DNA of 31,133 nt from CAZQRW01 sp964596115 (GCA_964596115.1 CAZQRW010000023.1:1-31133); one strand, 5' to 3'; shown: positions 22,958 through 31,133, counted from the stretch's first letter. Program-made: numbers and translations. Notes: generated by a model from the sequence alone, not told the origin.

Positions 22958-24592
22958 ATGGGAAATGCGATATTTAAGATTGAGAAACCATCCAATGAGC
23001 CTATCCTTGCCTATGAACCCGGAAGCCCTGAAAAAAAAGAGCTTAAGTCACGACTTAAAGAATTGAAGGAACAACAGATTGAAATCCCACTCATCATTGG
23101 GGGAAAGGAAATCAGGACGGGCGATCTTGGTAACTGCATAATTCCACATGAAACAAGCAAGAAATTGGGTGCGTATCATAAGGCGGGTAGAAAGGAAATA
23201 GAGATGGCGATAGAAGCGGCAATTAAGGCAAGTAAGGAATGGAGCAGAATGGACTGGGAGCACAGGGCATCTATCTTTATGCGGGCAGCAGAGCTACTTT
23301 CAAAATCCTGGAGGAGTAAACTGAATGCGGCATGTATGCTTTGCCAGAGTAAAACCGTTTTTCAGGCAGAGATAGATTCAGCCTGTGAACTAATAGATTT
23401 CTTCAGATTCAACTCATACTTTATGAGAGAAATATACTCAGAGCAGCCAGATTCTGTAAGGCCTTCCTACAATAGGATGGAGTATAGACCTCTTGAAGGA
23501 TTTATCTTTGCCGTTACACCCTTTAATTTTGCATCCATTGCAGGTAATCTCCCCGCATCGCCAGCCCTGATGGGTAATGTAGTACTGTGGAAACCAGCTT
23601 CTTCAGCTGTATATACAGCATACTGGATTATGAAACTTTTCCAGGAGGCCGGTCTCCCTGATGGTGTGATTAACTTTATTCCGGGTCCTGGAAGTGTAAT
23701 AGGTGACGTTGTTTTAAGAGATTCTCACCTTGCCGGAATCCATTTTACAGGATCTACCAATACCTTCCAGACAATGTGGAGGATTGTCGGTGAAAATATA
23801 AAGAATTACAGGATTTATCCCAGGATTGTAGGGGAAACTGGTGGGAAGGACTTTATTTTCGCTCACCCCAGTGCAGATAAAAAGGCATTACTCACTGCGA
23901 TAGTGAGGGGTGCTTTTGAATATCAAGGACAAAAATGTTCTGCAGCATCAAGGGCATACATTCCTGAGAGTATCTGGAATAGCGAATTTAAGGACGAATT
24001 AATCCAAACAACCGAATCCATAAAAATGGGTGACCCCGAGGACTTCAGAAACTTTATGACTGCTGTTATCGATAGAGCCGCCTTTAACTCAATAACAAGG
24101 TACATAAATGAGGCAAAGAATTCCCAGGAGGCAGAGTTCATTGTTGGTGGTCAGTATGATGATTCCATAGGTTACTTTATAAGGCCTACTATTATTCTTG
24201 CAAAGAATCCTAAATATAAAACAATGCAGGAAGAGATCTTCGGTCCTGTAATAACAATATACGTTTACAAAGATAATGAATACGAGGAAACACTTCATCT
24301 CTGCGATGAAACTTCCCCTTATGGACTAACGGGTGCCGTATTTGCAAGGGATAGGAAAGCTATAACCCTTGCAGAAAAAATACTGGTGCATGCAGCAGGA
24401 AATTTCTATATCAATGATAAACCTACTGGTGCAGTCGTCGGTCAACAGCCCTTTGGTGGAAGCCGTGCATCTGGGACCAATGATAAGGCGGGCAGCAAAC
24501 TCAATCTAATAAGATGGGTAACTCCTCGGTCCATAAAAGAAAACCTACATCCACCAATCGATTACCGCTATCCGTTTATGGAAGAAGAATAG
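22958..24592 (+). CDS. pruA: Delta-1-pyrroline-5-carboxylate dehydrogenase
   Basis: 544 residues, the length of the free-standing P5C dehydrogenase group. Aldehyde dehydrogenase motifs are intact: TPFNF with Asn190, WKPAS with Lys212, FTGS for the NAD loop, Glu293 in VGETGGKDF and the catalytic Cys327 in GQKCSAAS. The C-terminal PFGGSRASGTNDKAG is diagnostic for this group. It oxidises glutamate semialdehyde/P5C to glutamate with NAD, the second step of proline (or the last of arginine/ornithine) breakdown. No proline dehydrogenase gene lies beside it. AAAGGAGG precedes the ATG. A long hairpin follows. Confidence 0.92.
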   Translation: MGNAIFKIEKPSNEPILAYEPGSPEKKELKSRLKELKEQQIEIPLIIGGKEIRTGDLGNCIIPHETSKKLGAYHKAGRKEIEMAIEAAIKASKEWSRMDWEHRASIFMRAAELLSKSWRSKLNAACMLCQSKTVFQAEIDSACELIDFFRFNSYFMREIYSEQPDSVRPSYNRMEYRPLEGFIFAVTPFNFASIAGNLPASPALMGNVVLWKPASSAVYTAYWIMKLFQEAGLPDGVINFIPGPGSVIGDVVLRDSHLAGIHFTGSTNTFQTMWRIVGENIKNYRIYPRIVGETGGKDFIFAHPSADKKALLTAIVRGAFEYQGQKCSAASRAYIPESIWNSEFKDELIQTTESIKMGDPEDFRNFMTAVIDRAAFNSITRYINEAKNSQEAEFIVGGQYDDSIGYFIRPTIILAKNPKYKTMQEEIFGPVITIYVYKDNEYEETLHLCDETSPYGLTGAVFARDRKAITLAEKILVHAAGNFYINDKPTGAVVGQQPFGGSRASGTNDKAGSKLNLIRWVTPRSIKENLHPPIDYRYPFMEEE

Positions 24593-24623
24593 AAAGATAA
24601 TTAACATTGACAAGGGGACAATC

Positions 24624-24655
24624 CTCTCTCGTAAGATTACAATCTTACGAGAGAG
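24624..24655. terminator. Long inverted repeat after pruA, probable terminator
   Basis: CTCTCTCGTAAGATT and its exact reverse complement AATCTTACGAGAGAG are separated by only AC, a 15-bp perfect repeat (in RNA a 14-bp stem with a TACA loop). It begins 31 nt after the pruA stop. The following sequence (ATTCTAACTTACCC) lacks a T-run, so it may stabilise the mRNA end or work with Rho rather than alone. Confidence 0.55.
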
Positions 24656-24766
24656 ATTCTAACTTACCCTTCGAGAGGCATAGTCTGAGCCTTCCTTGAG
24701 GTTTTTGAGCAGTTTCTTAATAAAATTAAACCCTCAGCTGAATTTTAAGGGGTGAAAAATTAATTG

Positions 24767-24795
24767 TTGACATTTTCCATTTTATAGTATAAACT
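24767..24795 (+). promoter_or_regulatory. Vegetative promoter of the DUF1844-panB-recF-gyrB run
   Basis: TTGACA (24767-24772) with either TATAAA (24788-24793, 15-nt spacer) or TAAACT (24790-24795, 17-nt spacer). Both place transcription start at about 24800-24803, on the ATG at 24802, where no ribosome site is visible. Confidence 0.6.
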
Positions 24796-24801
24796 GACCC
24801 A

Positions 24802-25056
24802 ATGGAAGAGGCAAATTTTATCTCATTGGTGGTGAGATTGGCAACAGGCGCCTATGTAGCAATGGGTCTGGTAGAAGATCCTATCACAAAAAAGAAAAAT
24901 AAGGACCTTGATGTGGCGCAATATACAATAGATTCTCTGGATATGTTAAAAGAGAAAACAAAAGGTAATCTTACGAAGGAGGAAGACGCATTTATCAATG
25001 AAGTACTTGCAGATTTAAAATTGAAGTTTGTGAAAGTAAAGGAGGAGAAAAAATGA
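24802..25056 (+). CDS. DUF1844 family protein
   Basis: 84 residues covering the whole DUF1844 domain: FISLVVRLATGAYVAMGLVEDP, then DLDVAQYTIDSLDMLKEKTKGNLTKEE. The family is a small soluble helical protein of unknown function. ATG 24802 sits at the predicted transcription start, which implies a leaderless mRNA. Its stop overlaps the LysM gene by 4 nt, with AAAGGAGG in its last codons. Confidence 0.88.
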   Translation: MEEANFISLVVRLATGAYVAMGLVEDPITKKKNKDLDVAQYTIDSLDMLKEKTKGNLTKEEDAFINEVLADLKLKFVKVKEEKK

Positions 25057-26099
25057 ATAAATTTTTATTGTTTCCATTAATATTTGTAACTTCTATCCTA
25101 TCGGGCAAAGAGTATACCGTCGTGAAGGGCGATTGTTTATGGTTTATTGCTGAGAGACAATACGGGGATCCATTTCTCTGGCCTATAATATATGAAGCAA
25201 ATAGAGACAAAATTGAGAATCCTCATTGGATTTATCCTGGCCAGGTATTTGTTATTCCTCCATATCAGGAGAAGGAAATAGGTGTGACACCTACAGCATT
25301 AGTGCCACCTCCAGCAGAAACAACTGCTCCAACGGCTATGACAGAATCACTTCCTCAAGAATCATTACAACAATACTCTCCACAGCAGGAGGAAGAGTTT
25401 GGAGAGGTCACGACTGTGGTTGGAGAAAAAAAGTTTGTTTTCTCAAAAGAAAGTGCACTTTTGGCCGGTTTTATTACTCCAAAGAAGAATTTACAAACGG
25501 GAAAGATTGTGAGAGGCTACACACACCTTAGTAAAGACTTGGTACTGGGCAATAAAGTAATTCTTAATAAGGGAATGTCAAACGGGGTAATGGTAAAGGA
25601 TAAAATTTTATTTTTCAGGTATGGAAGGGGCGTTCACTCTTACGGTACAATAGTCAGGATACTTGGTATTGGTTTGATTAATGAAGCCCATTCTAATAAT
25701 GCTATTGCTGAAATAATTGCTTCATACGAGCCAATTCATAAGGGTGATTATTTTATGCCATACAAAGAAATTATCCCTCCAGAAGGGAAGATTTCACCTG
25801 TGCTGGATAATGTCGAGGGTAAAATAATTGCATTCAAAAATAAAGCATCTGTTGTTAAACCATACGATGTTGTTTATATAACACCTGGTAATGGTCTTGT
25901 TAAAGCAGGGGATCTTTTTCTTATTTATAGAAAGGGGAAAATCAAGAATGTTGGTAAGGATCTGCCGATTTTTCCCGTAGGCAAAATTTTAATTGTTGAT
26001 GTTAGAGAAAAGACATCTTCAGGATATGTGGTTACCATTATGGGGCATATGGATATTAGAAAGGATGATAAGGTACGATTGGTTGGAAGGGTTGAATGA
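25053..26099 (+). CDS. Secreted LysM domain protein
   Basis: 348 residues. Signal peptide (about 1-18, MNKFLLFPLIFVTSILSG). A LysM domain at about 19-70 (EYTVVKGDCLWFIAERQYGD, IYPGQVFVIPP) suggests peptidoglycan binding in the cell envelope. A Pro/Thr/Gln-rich linker (75-115) leads to a beta-rich C-terminal part (VVGEKKFVFSKESALLAGFI, then GNKVILNKGMSNGVMVKDKI) with repeated 'V..GD' strands. AAAGGAGG precedes the ATG. The stop overlaps panB by 4 nt. Confidence 0.85.
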   Translation: MNKFLLFPLIFVTSILSGKEYTVVKGDCLWFIAERQYGDPFLWPIIYEANRDKIENPHWIYPGQVFVIPPYQEKEIGVTPTALVPPPAETTAPTAMTESLPQESLQQYSPQQEEEFGEVTTVVGEKKFVFSKESALLAGFITPKKNLQTGKIVRGYTHLSKDLVLGNKVILNKGMSNGVMVKDKILFFRYGRGVHSYGTIVRILGIGLINEAHSNNAIAEIIASYEPIHKGDYFMPYKEIIPPEGKISPVLDNVEGKIIAFKNKASVVKPYDVVYITPGNGLVKAGDLFLIYRKGKIKNVGKDLPIFPVGKILIVDVREKTSSGYVVTIMGHMDIRKDDKVRLVGRVE

Positions 26100-26887
26100 C
26101 GATAAGAGGCCTCCAAAAAAAGAAAGACAAAGGGGAGAAGGCTGTTCTTTTAACCGCTTATAATTATACTCTTTCTAAGATAGAAGATGAACTTGGTATC
26201 GATCTTGTCCTTGTAGGCGATTCAGCAAGTATGGTAGAGTGGGGTTTTAAGGACACAGTCTATGCTGATTTTAATTCGATGTTAACTCTACTTAAGGCAG
26301 TTATAAACGGTAGAAAAAAATCGGTCATAATTTTCGATATGCCATTTCTGTCGTATCATATATCGGATGAAGAGACATTGCGAAATGCAGGGACCGTTAT
26401 GCAATTAGGGGCAGATGGAGTGAAGATAGAGGGAATCGAATATATTGATAGAATAAAGCTTTTAATTAAATCTGGTATTCCTGTTATGGGACATATTGGT
26501 TTGCTTCCGCAGAAGGTGAGGGTTCTTTCTGGCTATAGAGTAGTTGGAAGGAACAAGGAGGAACAGAAAAGGCTGGTAGAAGAAGCACTTCGTTTACAGG
26601 ATGCCGGAGTTTTTTCTGTAATACTGGAGTTGGTAACCGAAGAGGCTGCAGCTGAAGTTACCGAAAGGTTGCATATTCCTGTTTATGGTATTGGCGCAGG
26701 TTCATTTGTTGATGGTCAAATTCTGATAGTGAATGATATTCTTGGGCTTTATGAGGAATTTAAACCAAAATTTGCAAAATGCTATGTGAACCTTTCAGAA
26801 ATCATTAGAAAAGCCATCGGTGAATATATCCAGGAGGTAAAAGAAGGTAAATTCCCTTCGGACGAGCATAAATTTCACATCGATTAA
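26096..26887 (+). CDS. panB: 3-methyl-2-oxobutanoate hydroxymethyltransferase
   Basis: 263 residues. The KPHMT TIM barrel has the metal ligands Asp42 (GDSASM) and Asp81 (IIFDMP), Lys110 and Glu112 (GVKIEG), the GHIGLLPQ segment (132-139) and the catalytic Glu178 (VILELV). It adds a hydroxymethyl group from methylene-tetrahydrofolate to ketoisovalerate, the first committed step of pantothenate and CoA synthesis. No panC lies beside it. Its position between a LysM protein and recF looks incidental. Confidence 0.93.
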   Translation: MTIRGLQKKKDKGEKAVLLTAYNYTLSKIEDELGIDLVLVGDSASMVEWGFKDTVYADFNSMLTLLKAVINGRKKSVIIFDMPFLSYHISDEETLRNAGTVMQLGADGVKIEGIEYIDRIKLLIKSGIPVMGHIGLLPQKVRVLSGYRVVGRNKEEQKRLVEEALRLQDAGVFSVILELVTEEAAAEVTERLHIPVYGIGAGSFVDGQILIVNDILGLYEEFKPKFAKCYVNLSEIIRKAIGEYIQEVKEGKFPSDEHKFHID

Positions 26888-26890
26888 ACA

Positions 26891-27970
26891 ATGCTTAACT
26901 TCATAGAAATAAAAAACTTCAGGAACTTTCCAGGTATTGCATTTGATATTAAACCAGGCATTAACATATTAACAGGTGATAATGGTGTAGGGAAAACAAA
27001 TTTTCTTGAGGCAATCTATTATCTTTCCCGTTTTGAATCTTTTAGAATGGGTGATGATGTTGATCTCATAATGCACAATAAAGATTATTTTTATCTAAAG
27101 GGTGTCTATAGGAAGGATAACATTGAAGTATCTTACGATGGCAATAAAAGGGTCAGGAAGAATGGAAGGGTAGAACGGAAAATCAGTAATTTATATGCCT
27201 TTATACCCGTTGTTTCATTTACACCCCTTGATACGATAATTGTGAGTGGTTCCCCTGAGAATAAGAGAAGATTTTTGGATAATGCAATTTCAAGTGTATC
27301 AACAATCTATATCAATTATCTAAAACGCTACACAAGGGCATTGAAGCAAAGGAATGCCCTGTTAAAGGCAATTTCTGAGGGGAAAAGCAAAAAAGGAGAG
27401 ATTAATATCTGGAATGAAAAACTTGCACAGCTTGGTGCTGAATTAATAAAGAGGAGGTTTGACTATATTAAACGGTTAGAGGAGAAGACTAAGAAAGTTT
27501 TTCGTAATTTTATGAGGTCAAGTTTGTCAATTTTGTATAGGACATCAATAAATATAGATGGAGACATTGAAGAAAATTTGATTAAAAATCTTGAGGAAAA
27601 ATTTGACAGGGATTTGATGCTTGGGTATACTAATATTGGGCCACATCGGGACAATATTGGAATCTTAGTTGATGAATATGATGCTCAAAGGTATATCTCA
27701 AAAGGGCTTCAAACAATAATATCTTTTTCAATTAAGGTAGGTGAGGCTGATTTAATAAAAGAGGTGAGAGAGGAGTCCACTATTTTTCTTGTAGACGAAA
27801 CGGTAAATGAACTTGATAAGCAAAATAGAGAGATTTTTATAAAAATATTAGAAGGATTTCCGCAATCTTTTATTGCAACAATTGAAATTGAATTTGCAAA
27901 ATCATCCGCATTTAATATATTTAAATTGGAGAAAATGAATGAAACCACAGAAATTAGACAGGTTAATTGA
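26891..27970 (+). CDS. recF: RecF recombination/repair ATPase
   Basis: 359 residues. IEIKNFRNF and the Walker A GDNGVGKTN (about 33-41) start the ATPase head; DTIIVSGSPENKRRFLDNAIS is the RecF-specific segment. The ABC signature region is YISKGLQTIISFSIKVGEADLI, where RecF usually has SxGQQR, and Walker B reads IFLVDETVNELD instead of LLDDV.SELD. RecF loads RecA at gapped DNA with RecO and RecR. The two changes suggest a divergent copy but not a broken one. It overlaps dciA by 32 nt. Confidence 0.88.
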   Translation: MLNFIEIKNFRNFPGIAFDIKPGINILTGDNGVGKTNFLEAIYYLSRFESFRMGDDVDLIMHNKDYFYLKGVYRKDNIEVSYDGNKRVRKNGRVERKISNLYAFIPVVSFTPLDTIIVSGSPENKRRFLDNAISSVSTIYINYLKRYTRALKQRNALLKAISEGKSKKGEINIWNEKLAQLGAELIKRRFDYIKRLEEKTKKVFRNFMRSSLSILYRTSINIDGDIEENLIKNLEEKFDRDLMLGYTNIGPHRDNIGILVDEYDAQRYISKGLQTIISFSIKVGEADLIKEVREESTIFLVDETVNELDKQNREIFIKILEGFPQSFIATIEIEFAKSSAFNIFKLEKMNETTEIRQVN

Positions 27971-28232
27971 GGAAGTTTTAAATAAAAAAAGGATAGGAAA
28001 AGGACTTCGGAAGATAGAGATTTTTAGGGCATTCAAGAAATGTGCTGGCGAAAAAATAAACGAATTTTGTATGCCATATGACTTTAAAAGAAATATATTG
28101 TATATTAAGGTGAAGTCCTCTGCTTTTTTAAATGAGATTTACTTCCTCAAGGAGGAACTTTTAAAGCGGATTAATCTCAATCTTGAGAATAACTTTGTGA
28201 AAGAGATCAAATTTTTCGTGAGGGAGGAGTGA
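27939..28232 (+). CDS. dciA: DUF721/DciA-like helicase loader
   Basis: 97 residues of the DUF721 family: an N-terminal helix (LDRLIEEVLNKKRIGKGLRKIEIFRAFKKCAGEKI) followed by a KH-like strand-helix region (ILYIKVKSSAFLNEIYFLKEELLKRIN). DciA proteins help load the replicative helicase in bacteria lacking DnaC/DnaI. Position between recF and gyrB is a usual one for this family. The start overlaps the end of recF, and AGGGAGG at its own end serves gyrB. Confidence 0.85.
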   Translation: MKPQKLDRLIEEVLNKKRIGKGLRKIEIFRAFKKCAGEKINEFCMPYDFKRNILYIKVKSSAFLNEIYFLKEELLKRINLNLENNFVKEIKFFVREE

Positions 28233-30121
28233 TGGCTTATGATGCTAAAAAGATAAAAGTACTTAAAGGGTTGGAAGGTGTCAGGAAAAGGCCAGCAATG
28301 TACATTGGTGACACAGGTGAGAGGGGGCTTCATCATCTTGTCTTTGAGGTAGTCGATAATTCCATTGATGAAGCAATGGTTGGGTATTGTGATCGCCTCA
28401 GTATAACGATACATAATGATGAATCTGTTACAATTATTGATAATGGGAGAGGAATACCGGTTGACAAACACCCTACGCAAAATAAATCTGCACTTGAGGT
28501 CGTTATGACTATGCTTCATGCGGGGGGGAAATTTGATTCAAAGGCATATAGAATATCTGGTGGCCTTCACGGTGTGGGTATATCTGTTGTTAACGCCCTT
28601 TCCGAGTATATGATAGCCGAGGTTATGAGAGATGGTAAACATTATCAGCAGAAGTATGAAAGAGGGAAGCCAGTTACGCCAGTTAGGGTTATTGGGAAAA
28701 CAAAAGAAAAGGGAACAAAAATTACTTTCAGACCTGATAAGGAGATTTTCGGAGAATTTGCTTTTAAATATGACCTGCTTTCTTCGAGACTGAGAGAGCT
28801 TGCATTCTTAAATAAAGGAATTCAGATAACCCTTGTTGATGAAAGGGATAACAGAACAGGGGTATTTAGGTTTGATGGAGGGATAAAAGAGTTCATTGAA
28901 TATATTGACCGGAACAAAAAACCTCTACATAGGCCTCCTATATATATATCAAAGAGGCTTGAAAATATGGAAATTGAAGTCGCAATGCAGTATAATGATT
29001 CTTACCAGGAAAATATTTTTAGTTTTGCCAATAACATAAATACAATAGAAGGGGGAAGCCACCTTATTGGTTTAAAGACTGCCCTTACAAGAACATTCAA
29101 TGATTTTGCAAAGAGGAATAAATTAGTAAAAGAAAGTGAGCCTGCGTTTTCTGGGGACGATGTCAGAGAGGGACTTACAGCCGTGATTTCTTTAAAGATA
29201 CAGGACCCGCAGTTTGAGGGGCAGACGAAAACAAAATTAGGAAATCCAGAGGTTAGAAGTATAGTTGATTCTGCTGTTTCTGAGGGCCTTGTACTTTATC
29301 TTGAAGAGCACCCTTCTGAGTCCAAAAAGATAATAGATAGAATAAAGCTTGCATCAAGGGCGAGGATTGCGGCAAAAAAGGCGAAGGAACTAACGAGGAG
29401 AAAGAATGCCCTTGATTCTGCTGATCTCCCCGGTAAGCTTGCAGATTGTTCAACAAAAAATCCTGAAGAGGCAGAATTGTTCATCGTAGAAGGTGATTCA
29501 GCTGGTGGCTCCGCAAAACAGGGAAGAGACAGGATTTTTCAGGCAGTACTGCCTTTGAGAGGGAAAATTCTCAACGTTGAAAAGGCAAGGCTTGATAAAA
29601 TGTTAAATAACGATACAATAAAGACCATTGTGAGTGCTCTTGGAACTGGTATTGGAAGGGATGATTTTAATATTGATAAACTGAGGTATCACAAAGTGAT
29701 AATAATGACGGATGCAGATGTTGATGGTTCCCACATTAAAACATTGCTCCTCACATTCTTTTTTAGGTATGCAAAGGAACTTATTGAAAAGGGTTTTGTT
29801 TATATTGCATTGCCCCCCTTGTATAATATTAAAAAAGGAAAAAAAGAGCACTATGCTTATAGTGATGACGAGTTAAAGAAAATTACTGCAAAATTGGGTA
29901 ATGGTGTTCAAATCCAGAGGTATAAAGGCCTTGGCGAGATGAATCCAGAACAATTGTGGATGACGACGATGAATCCAGAAACGAGACTGATGAAGAGAGC
30001 CAGCCTTGAAGATGCCTACATTGCCGACCAGGTATTTACAGTTCTTATGGGAGATGAGGTGGCTCCAAGGAGAGAATTTATAATAACGAATGCTAAATTT
30101 GTAAAGAACCTGGATATATGA
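28232..30121 (+). CDS. gyrB: DNA gyrase subunit B
   Basis: 629 residues from ATG 28232; a GTG at 28229 is only 1 nt from the GGAGG, so ATG is preferred. The GHKL ATPase has VDNSIDEA, DNGRGIPVD and GGLHGVGISVVNALS. The transducer follows, then the Toprim domain with EGDSAGGSAKQGRDR and DADVDGSHI. The C-terminal QRYKGLGEMNPEQLW motif is complete. With GyrA it introduces negative supercoils. Length is typical of the short GyrB/ParE group, with no large insertion. The stop overlaps the next small gene as ATGA. Confidence 0.95.
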   Translation: MAYDAKKIKVLKGLEGVRKRPAMYIGDTGERGLHHLVFEVVDNSIDEAMVGYCDRLSITIHNDESVTIIDNGRGIPVDKHPTQNKSALEVVMTMLHAGGKFDSKAYRISGGLHGVGISVVNALSEYMIAEVMRDGKHYQQKYERGKPVTPVRVIGKTKEKGTKITFRPDKEIFGEFAFKYDLLSSRLRELAFLNKGIQITLVDERDNRTGVFRFDGGIKEFIEYIDRNKKPLHRPPIYISKRLENMEIEVAMQYNDSYQENIFSFANNINTIEGGSHLIGLKTALTRTFNDFAKRNKLVKESEPAFSGDDVREGLTAVISLKIQDPQFEGQTKTKLGNPEVRSIVDSAVSEGLVLYLEEHPSESKKIIDRIKLASRARIAAKKAKELTRRKNALDSADLPGKLADCSTKNPEEAELFIVEGDSAGGSAKQGRDRIFQAVLPLRGKILNVEKARLDKMLNNDTIKTIVSALGTGIGRDDFNIDKLRYHKVIIMTDADVDGSHIKTLLLTFFFRYAKELIEKGFVYIALPPLYNIKKGKKEHYAYSDDELKKITAKLGNGVQIQRYKGLGEMNPEQLWMTTMNPETRLMKRASLEDAYIADQVFTVLMGDEVAPRREFIITNAKFVKNLDI

Positions 30122-30252
30122 GAAAAGGAATCCAGGTCCTCATTATCATAGGTGCTATAGCCCTAATTGTAATAGGGCTTTTTCACAATGAGTTTACAGA
30201 AGTTATTAGGCGAGGTAACCTCATCTGCTTTGAATGTATAGGCATAGGCTAA
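30118..30252 (+). CDS. CD1871A-like CXXC membrane micropeptide (44 residues)
   Basis: The ATG overlaps the gyrB stop (ATGA). The product has one membrane helix (about 6-22, QVLIIIGAIALIVIGLF), a short linker and a C-terminal CFECIGIG ending exactly at the stop. This 'helix plus CxxCIGIG' form matches the CD1871A family of CXXC micropeptides, which sit next to membrane 4Fe-4S proteins. Its TAA shares one base with the ATG of such a protein here, so the two are surely co-translated. Possible roles are a subunit, thiol partner or cluster ligand of that protein. Confidence 0.75.
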   Translation: MRKGIQVLIIIGAIALIVIGLFHNEFTEVIRRGNLICFECIGIG

Positions 30253-31133
30253 TGGCCGGTTTCAGGAACAGATGGAGGAAACCGAAGTTAAGGAAAAAAT
30301 ATGGTTTTCCAACGATTTTTATTCAGGCGATTTCAGCCTTTATCTTAAACAGCTATTTTTATGTTTTCAAAAGACCAAGTCTCTATCAAGGAAAGGGTAA
30401 GGGACTGATATGCCCTTCTCTTAATTGTTATTCCTGTCCACTTGCATACACATCCTGTCCTATTGGGATTATGCAGCATTTTGCAATAATAAGGCAATTT
30501 CCATATTATCTTCTTGGTTGGTTGGGACTGGTCGGGGTAACGACAGGGAGGGCACAATGCGGCTGGATCTGTCCCTTTGGGCTTATTCAAGATTTGTTGT
30601 ATTCTATAGGCAGAATAAGGTTAAAACTTCCAAAATGGACCATTTATATAAAGTACGTTGTTCTCTTTGGTATGATACCCCTTTCATTTATTACCCTTGA
30701 CCCTGTCTTCTGCGAATATATCTGTCCTGCAGGGACACTGGAGGCAGGTATCCCTCAGGTCCTGTGGATTTCTGACTACAGGCAACTTGTTGGCCATCTA
30801 TTTGTATTGAAGGTTTCGATACTCGTTATTATAGTGCTCCTGTCTATCCTCATAAAGAGACCCTTCTGCAGGACCCTCTGTCCACTCGGTGCATTTTATT
30901 CCATTTTCAATAAGATAAGTGTAATGAGGATGAAGGTAGATATGGATAGGTGCATCGAATGTGACCTCTGTCAGGAGGTGTGCCCCATGGATATAAAGAT
31001 ATACGAGAATCCAGATTCCTTAGAATGTATAAGGTGTAATAAATGTATTCGCATCTGTCCAACGAATGCCATCTCAGTAGAGATCTTCGGTAAAGAAAAG
31101 AGATTAGAATCAAAATTAGTCGTAAAAAAAAGG
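30252..31133 (+). CDS. NapH/CcoG-like membrane polyferredoxin (partial)
   Basis: 294 residues without a stop; the gene continues past the window. Membrane segments lie at about 20-37, 85-98, 133-150 and 183-201. Paired CxxxCP motifs typical of the NapH/YccM/CcoG family are CGWICPFG (103-110), CEYICPAG (154-161) and CRTLCPLGA (206-214). A ferredoxin domain follows, with Cys234/237/240/244 and Cys259/262/265/269 for two [4Fe-4S] clusters. A further cysteine-rich stretch CPSLNCYSCPLAYTSCP (54-70) is an extra feature of the micropeptide-linked subgroup. It moves electrons at or across the membrane; donor and acceptor are unknown. Confidence 0.88.
   Translation, partial: MAGFRNRWRKPKLRKKYGFPTIFIQAISAFILNSYFYVFKRPSLYQGKGKGLICPSLNCYSCPLAYTSCPIGIMQHFAIIRQFPYYLLGWLGLVGVTTGRAQCGWICPFGLIQDLLYSIGRIRLKLPKWTIYIKYVVLFGMIPLSFITLDPVFCEYICPAGTLEAGIPQVLWISDYRQLVGHLFVLKVSILVIIVLLSILIKRPFCRTLCPLGAFYSIFNKISVMRMKVDMDRCIECDLCQEVCPMDIKIYENPDSLECIRCNKCIRICPTNAISVEIFGKEKRLESKLVVKKR

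Noticed and set aside
24607..24612. TTGACA just after pruA
   Set aside because: No -10 box at suitable distance, and the long inverted repeat lies where a promoter would need its -10; taken as chance.
30425..30700. 91-codon plus-strand open frame near the right edge
   Set aside because: The correct frame here is the NapH-like polyferredoxin starting at 30252, which shows all the CxxxCP motifs; the 91-codon frame is a shadow.
1..31133. CRISPR arrays, tRNA or rRNA genes, insertion sequences, prophage genes
   Set aside because: Looked for and not seen: no regularly spaced direct repeats, no cloverleaf or rRNA signature, no transposase or integrase motifs.

Overview
The window is about 31 kb of A+T-rich bacterial DNA, densely packed with genes and with no rRNA, tRNA, CRISPR array or insertion sequence that I can recognise. 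The gene content suggests a low-G+C, anaerobic, Gram-negative-type bacterium: a four-subunit pyruvate:ferredoxin oxidoreductase, several ferredoxin-like proteins, MglA/MglB polarity proteins, a sigma-54 activator and a secreted beta-rich protein. The secreted protein style and the gene mix remind me of candidate lineages such as WOR-3/Stahlbacteria or relatives, but this is inference and no marker here settles it.

Layout. (1) 1-5117, minus strand: the N-terminal part of a large secreted protein with its own promoter, then one operon porC-porD-porA-porB-mglB-mglA. (2) 5209-6697, plus strand: transaldolase and HtpX, divergent from por around a small palindrome. (3) 6694-15086: a signalling island. 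On the minus strand lie a REC-HD-GYP protein and an NtrC/PilR-type sigma-54 activator. Divergent from them lie a small unknown protein, a PilS-like six-TM histidine kinase, a lone receiver, and a GAF-PAS kinase-like protein that keeps its phospho-histidine but has lost its ATP-binding motifs. A second promoter then drives a soluble PAS-GAF-PAS kinase and another lone receiver. (4) 15255-20209, plus: mrp, a TIM-barrel protein, a ZnuABC-like metal transporter and a DUF362 ferredoxin, ended by a strong hairpin. (5) 20271-21981: an ECF sigma factor with a putative membrane anti-sigma, divergent from a 38-residue basic peptide and a small membrane protein. Both sides carry matching ECF-type promoters (TGAAAC-N16-C[G/A]TCA). 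(6) 22146-24592: a membrane protein and a delta-1-pyrroline-5-carboxylate dehydrogenase. (7) 24802-31133, plus: DUF1844 protein, LysM protein, panB, recF, dciA, gyrB, a 44-residue CXXC membrane peptide and a NapH-like polyferredoxin that runs off the window.

Main points of interest. The order sensor kinase, lone receiver, ATPase-dead kinase with intact histidine, beside DNA-binding and c-di-GMP output regulators, has the parts list of a Spo0-type phosphorelay (KinA-Spo0F-Spo0B-Spo0A logic) built from different domains. The ECF locus looks like a self-contained autoregulated stress module. Several vegetative promoters (TTGACA/G, 15-17 nt spacers) can be read directly, and two of them predict leaderless mRNAs.
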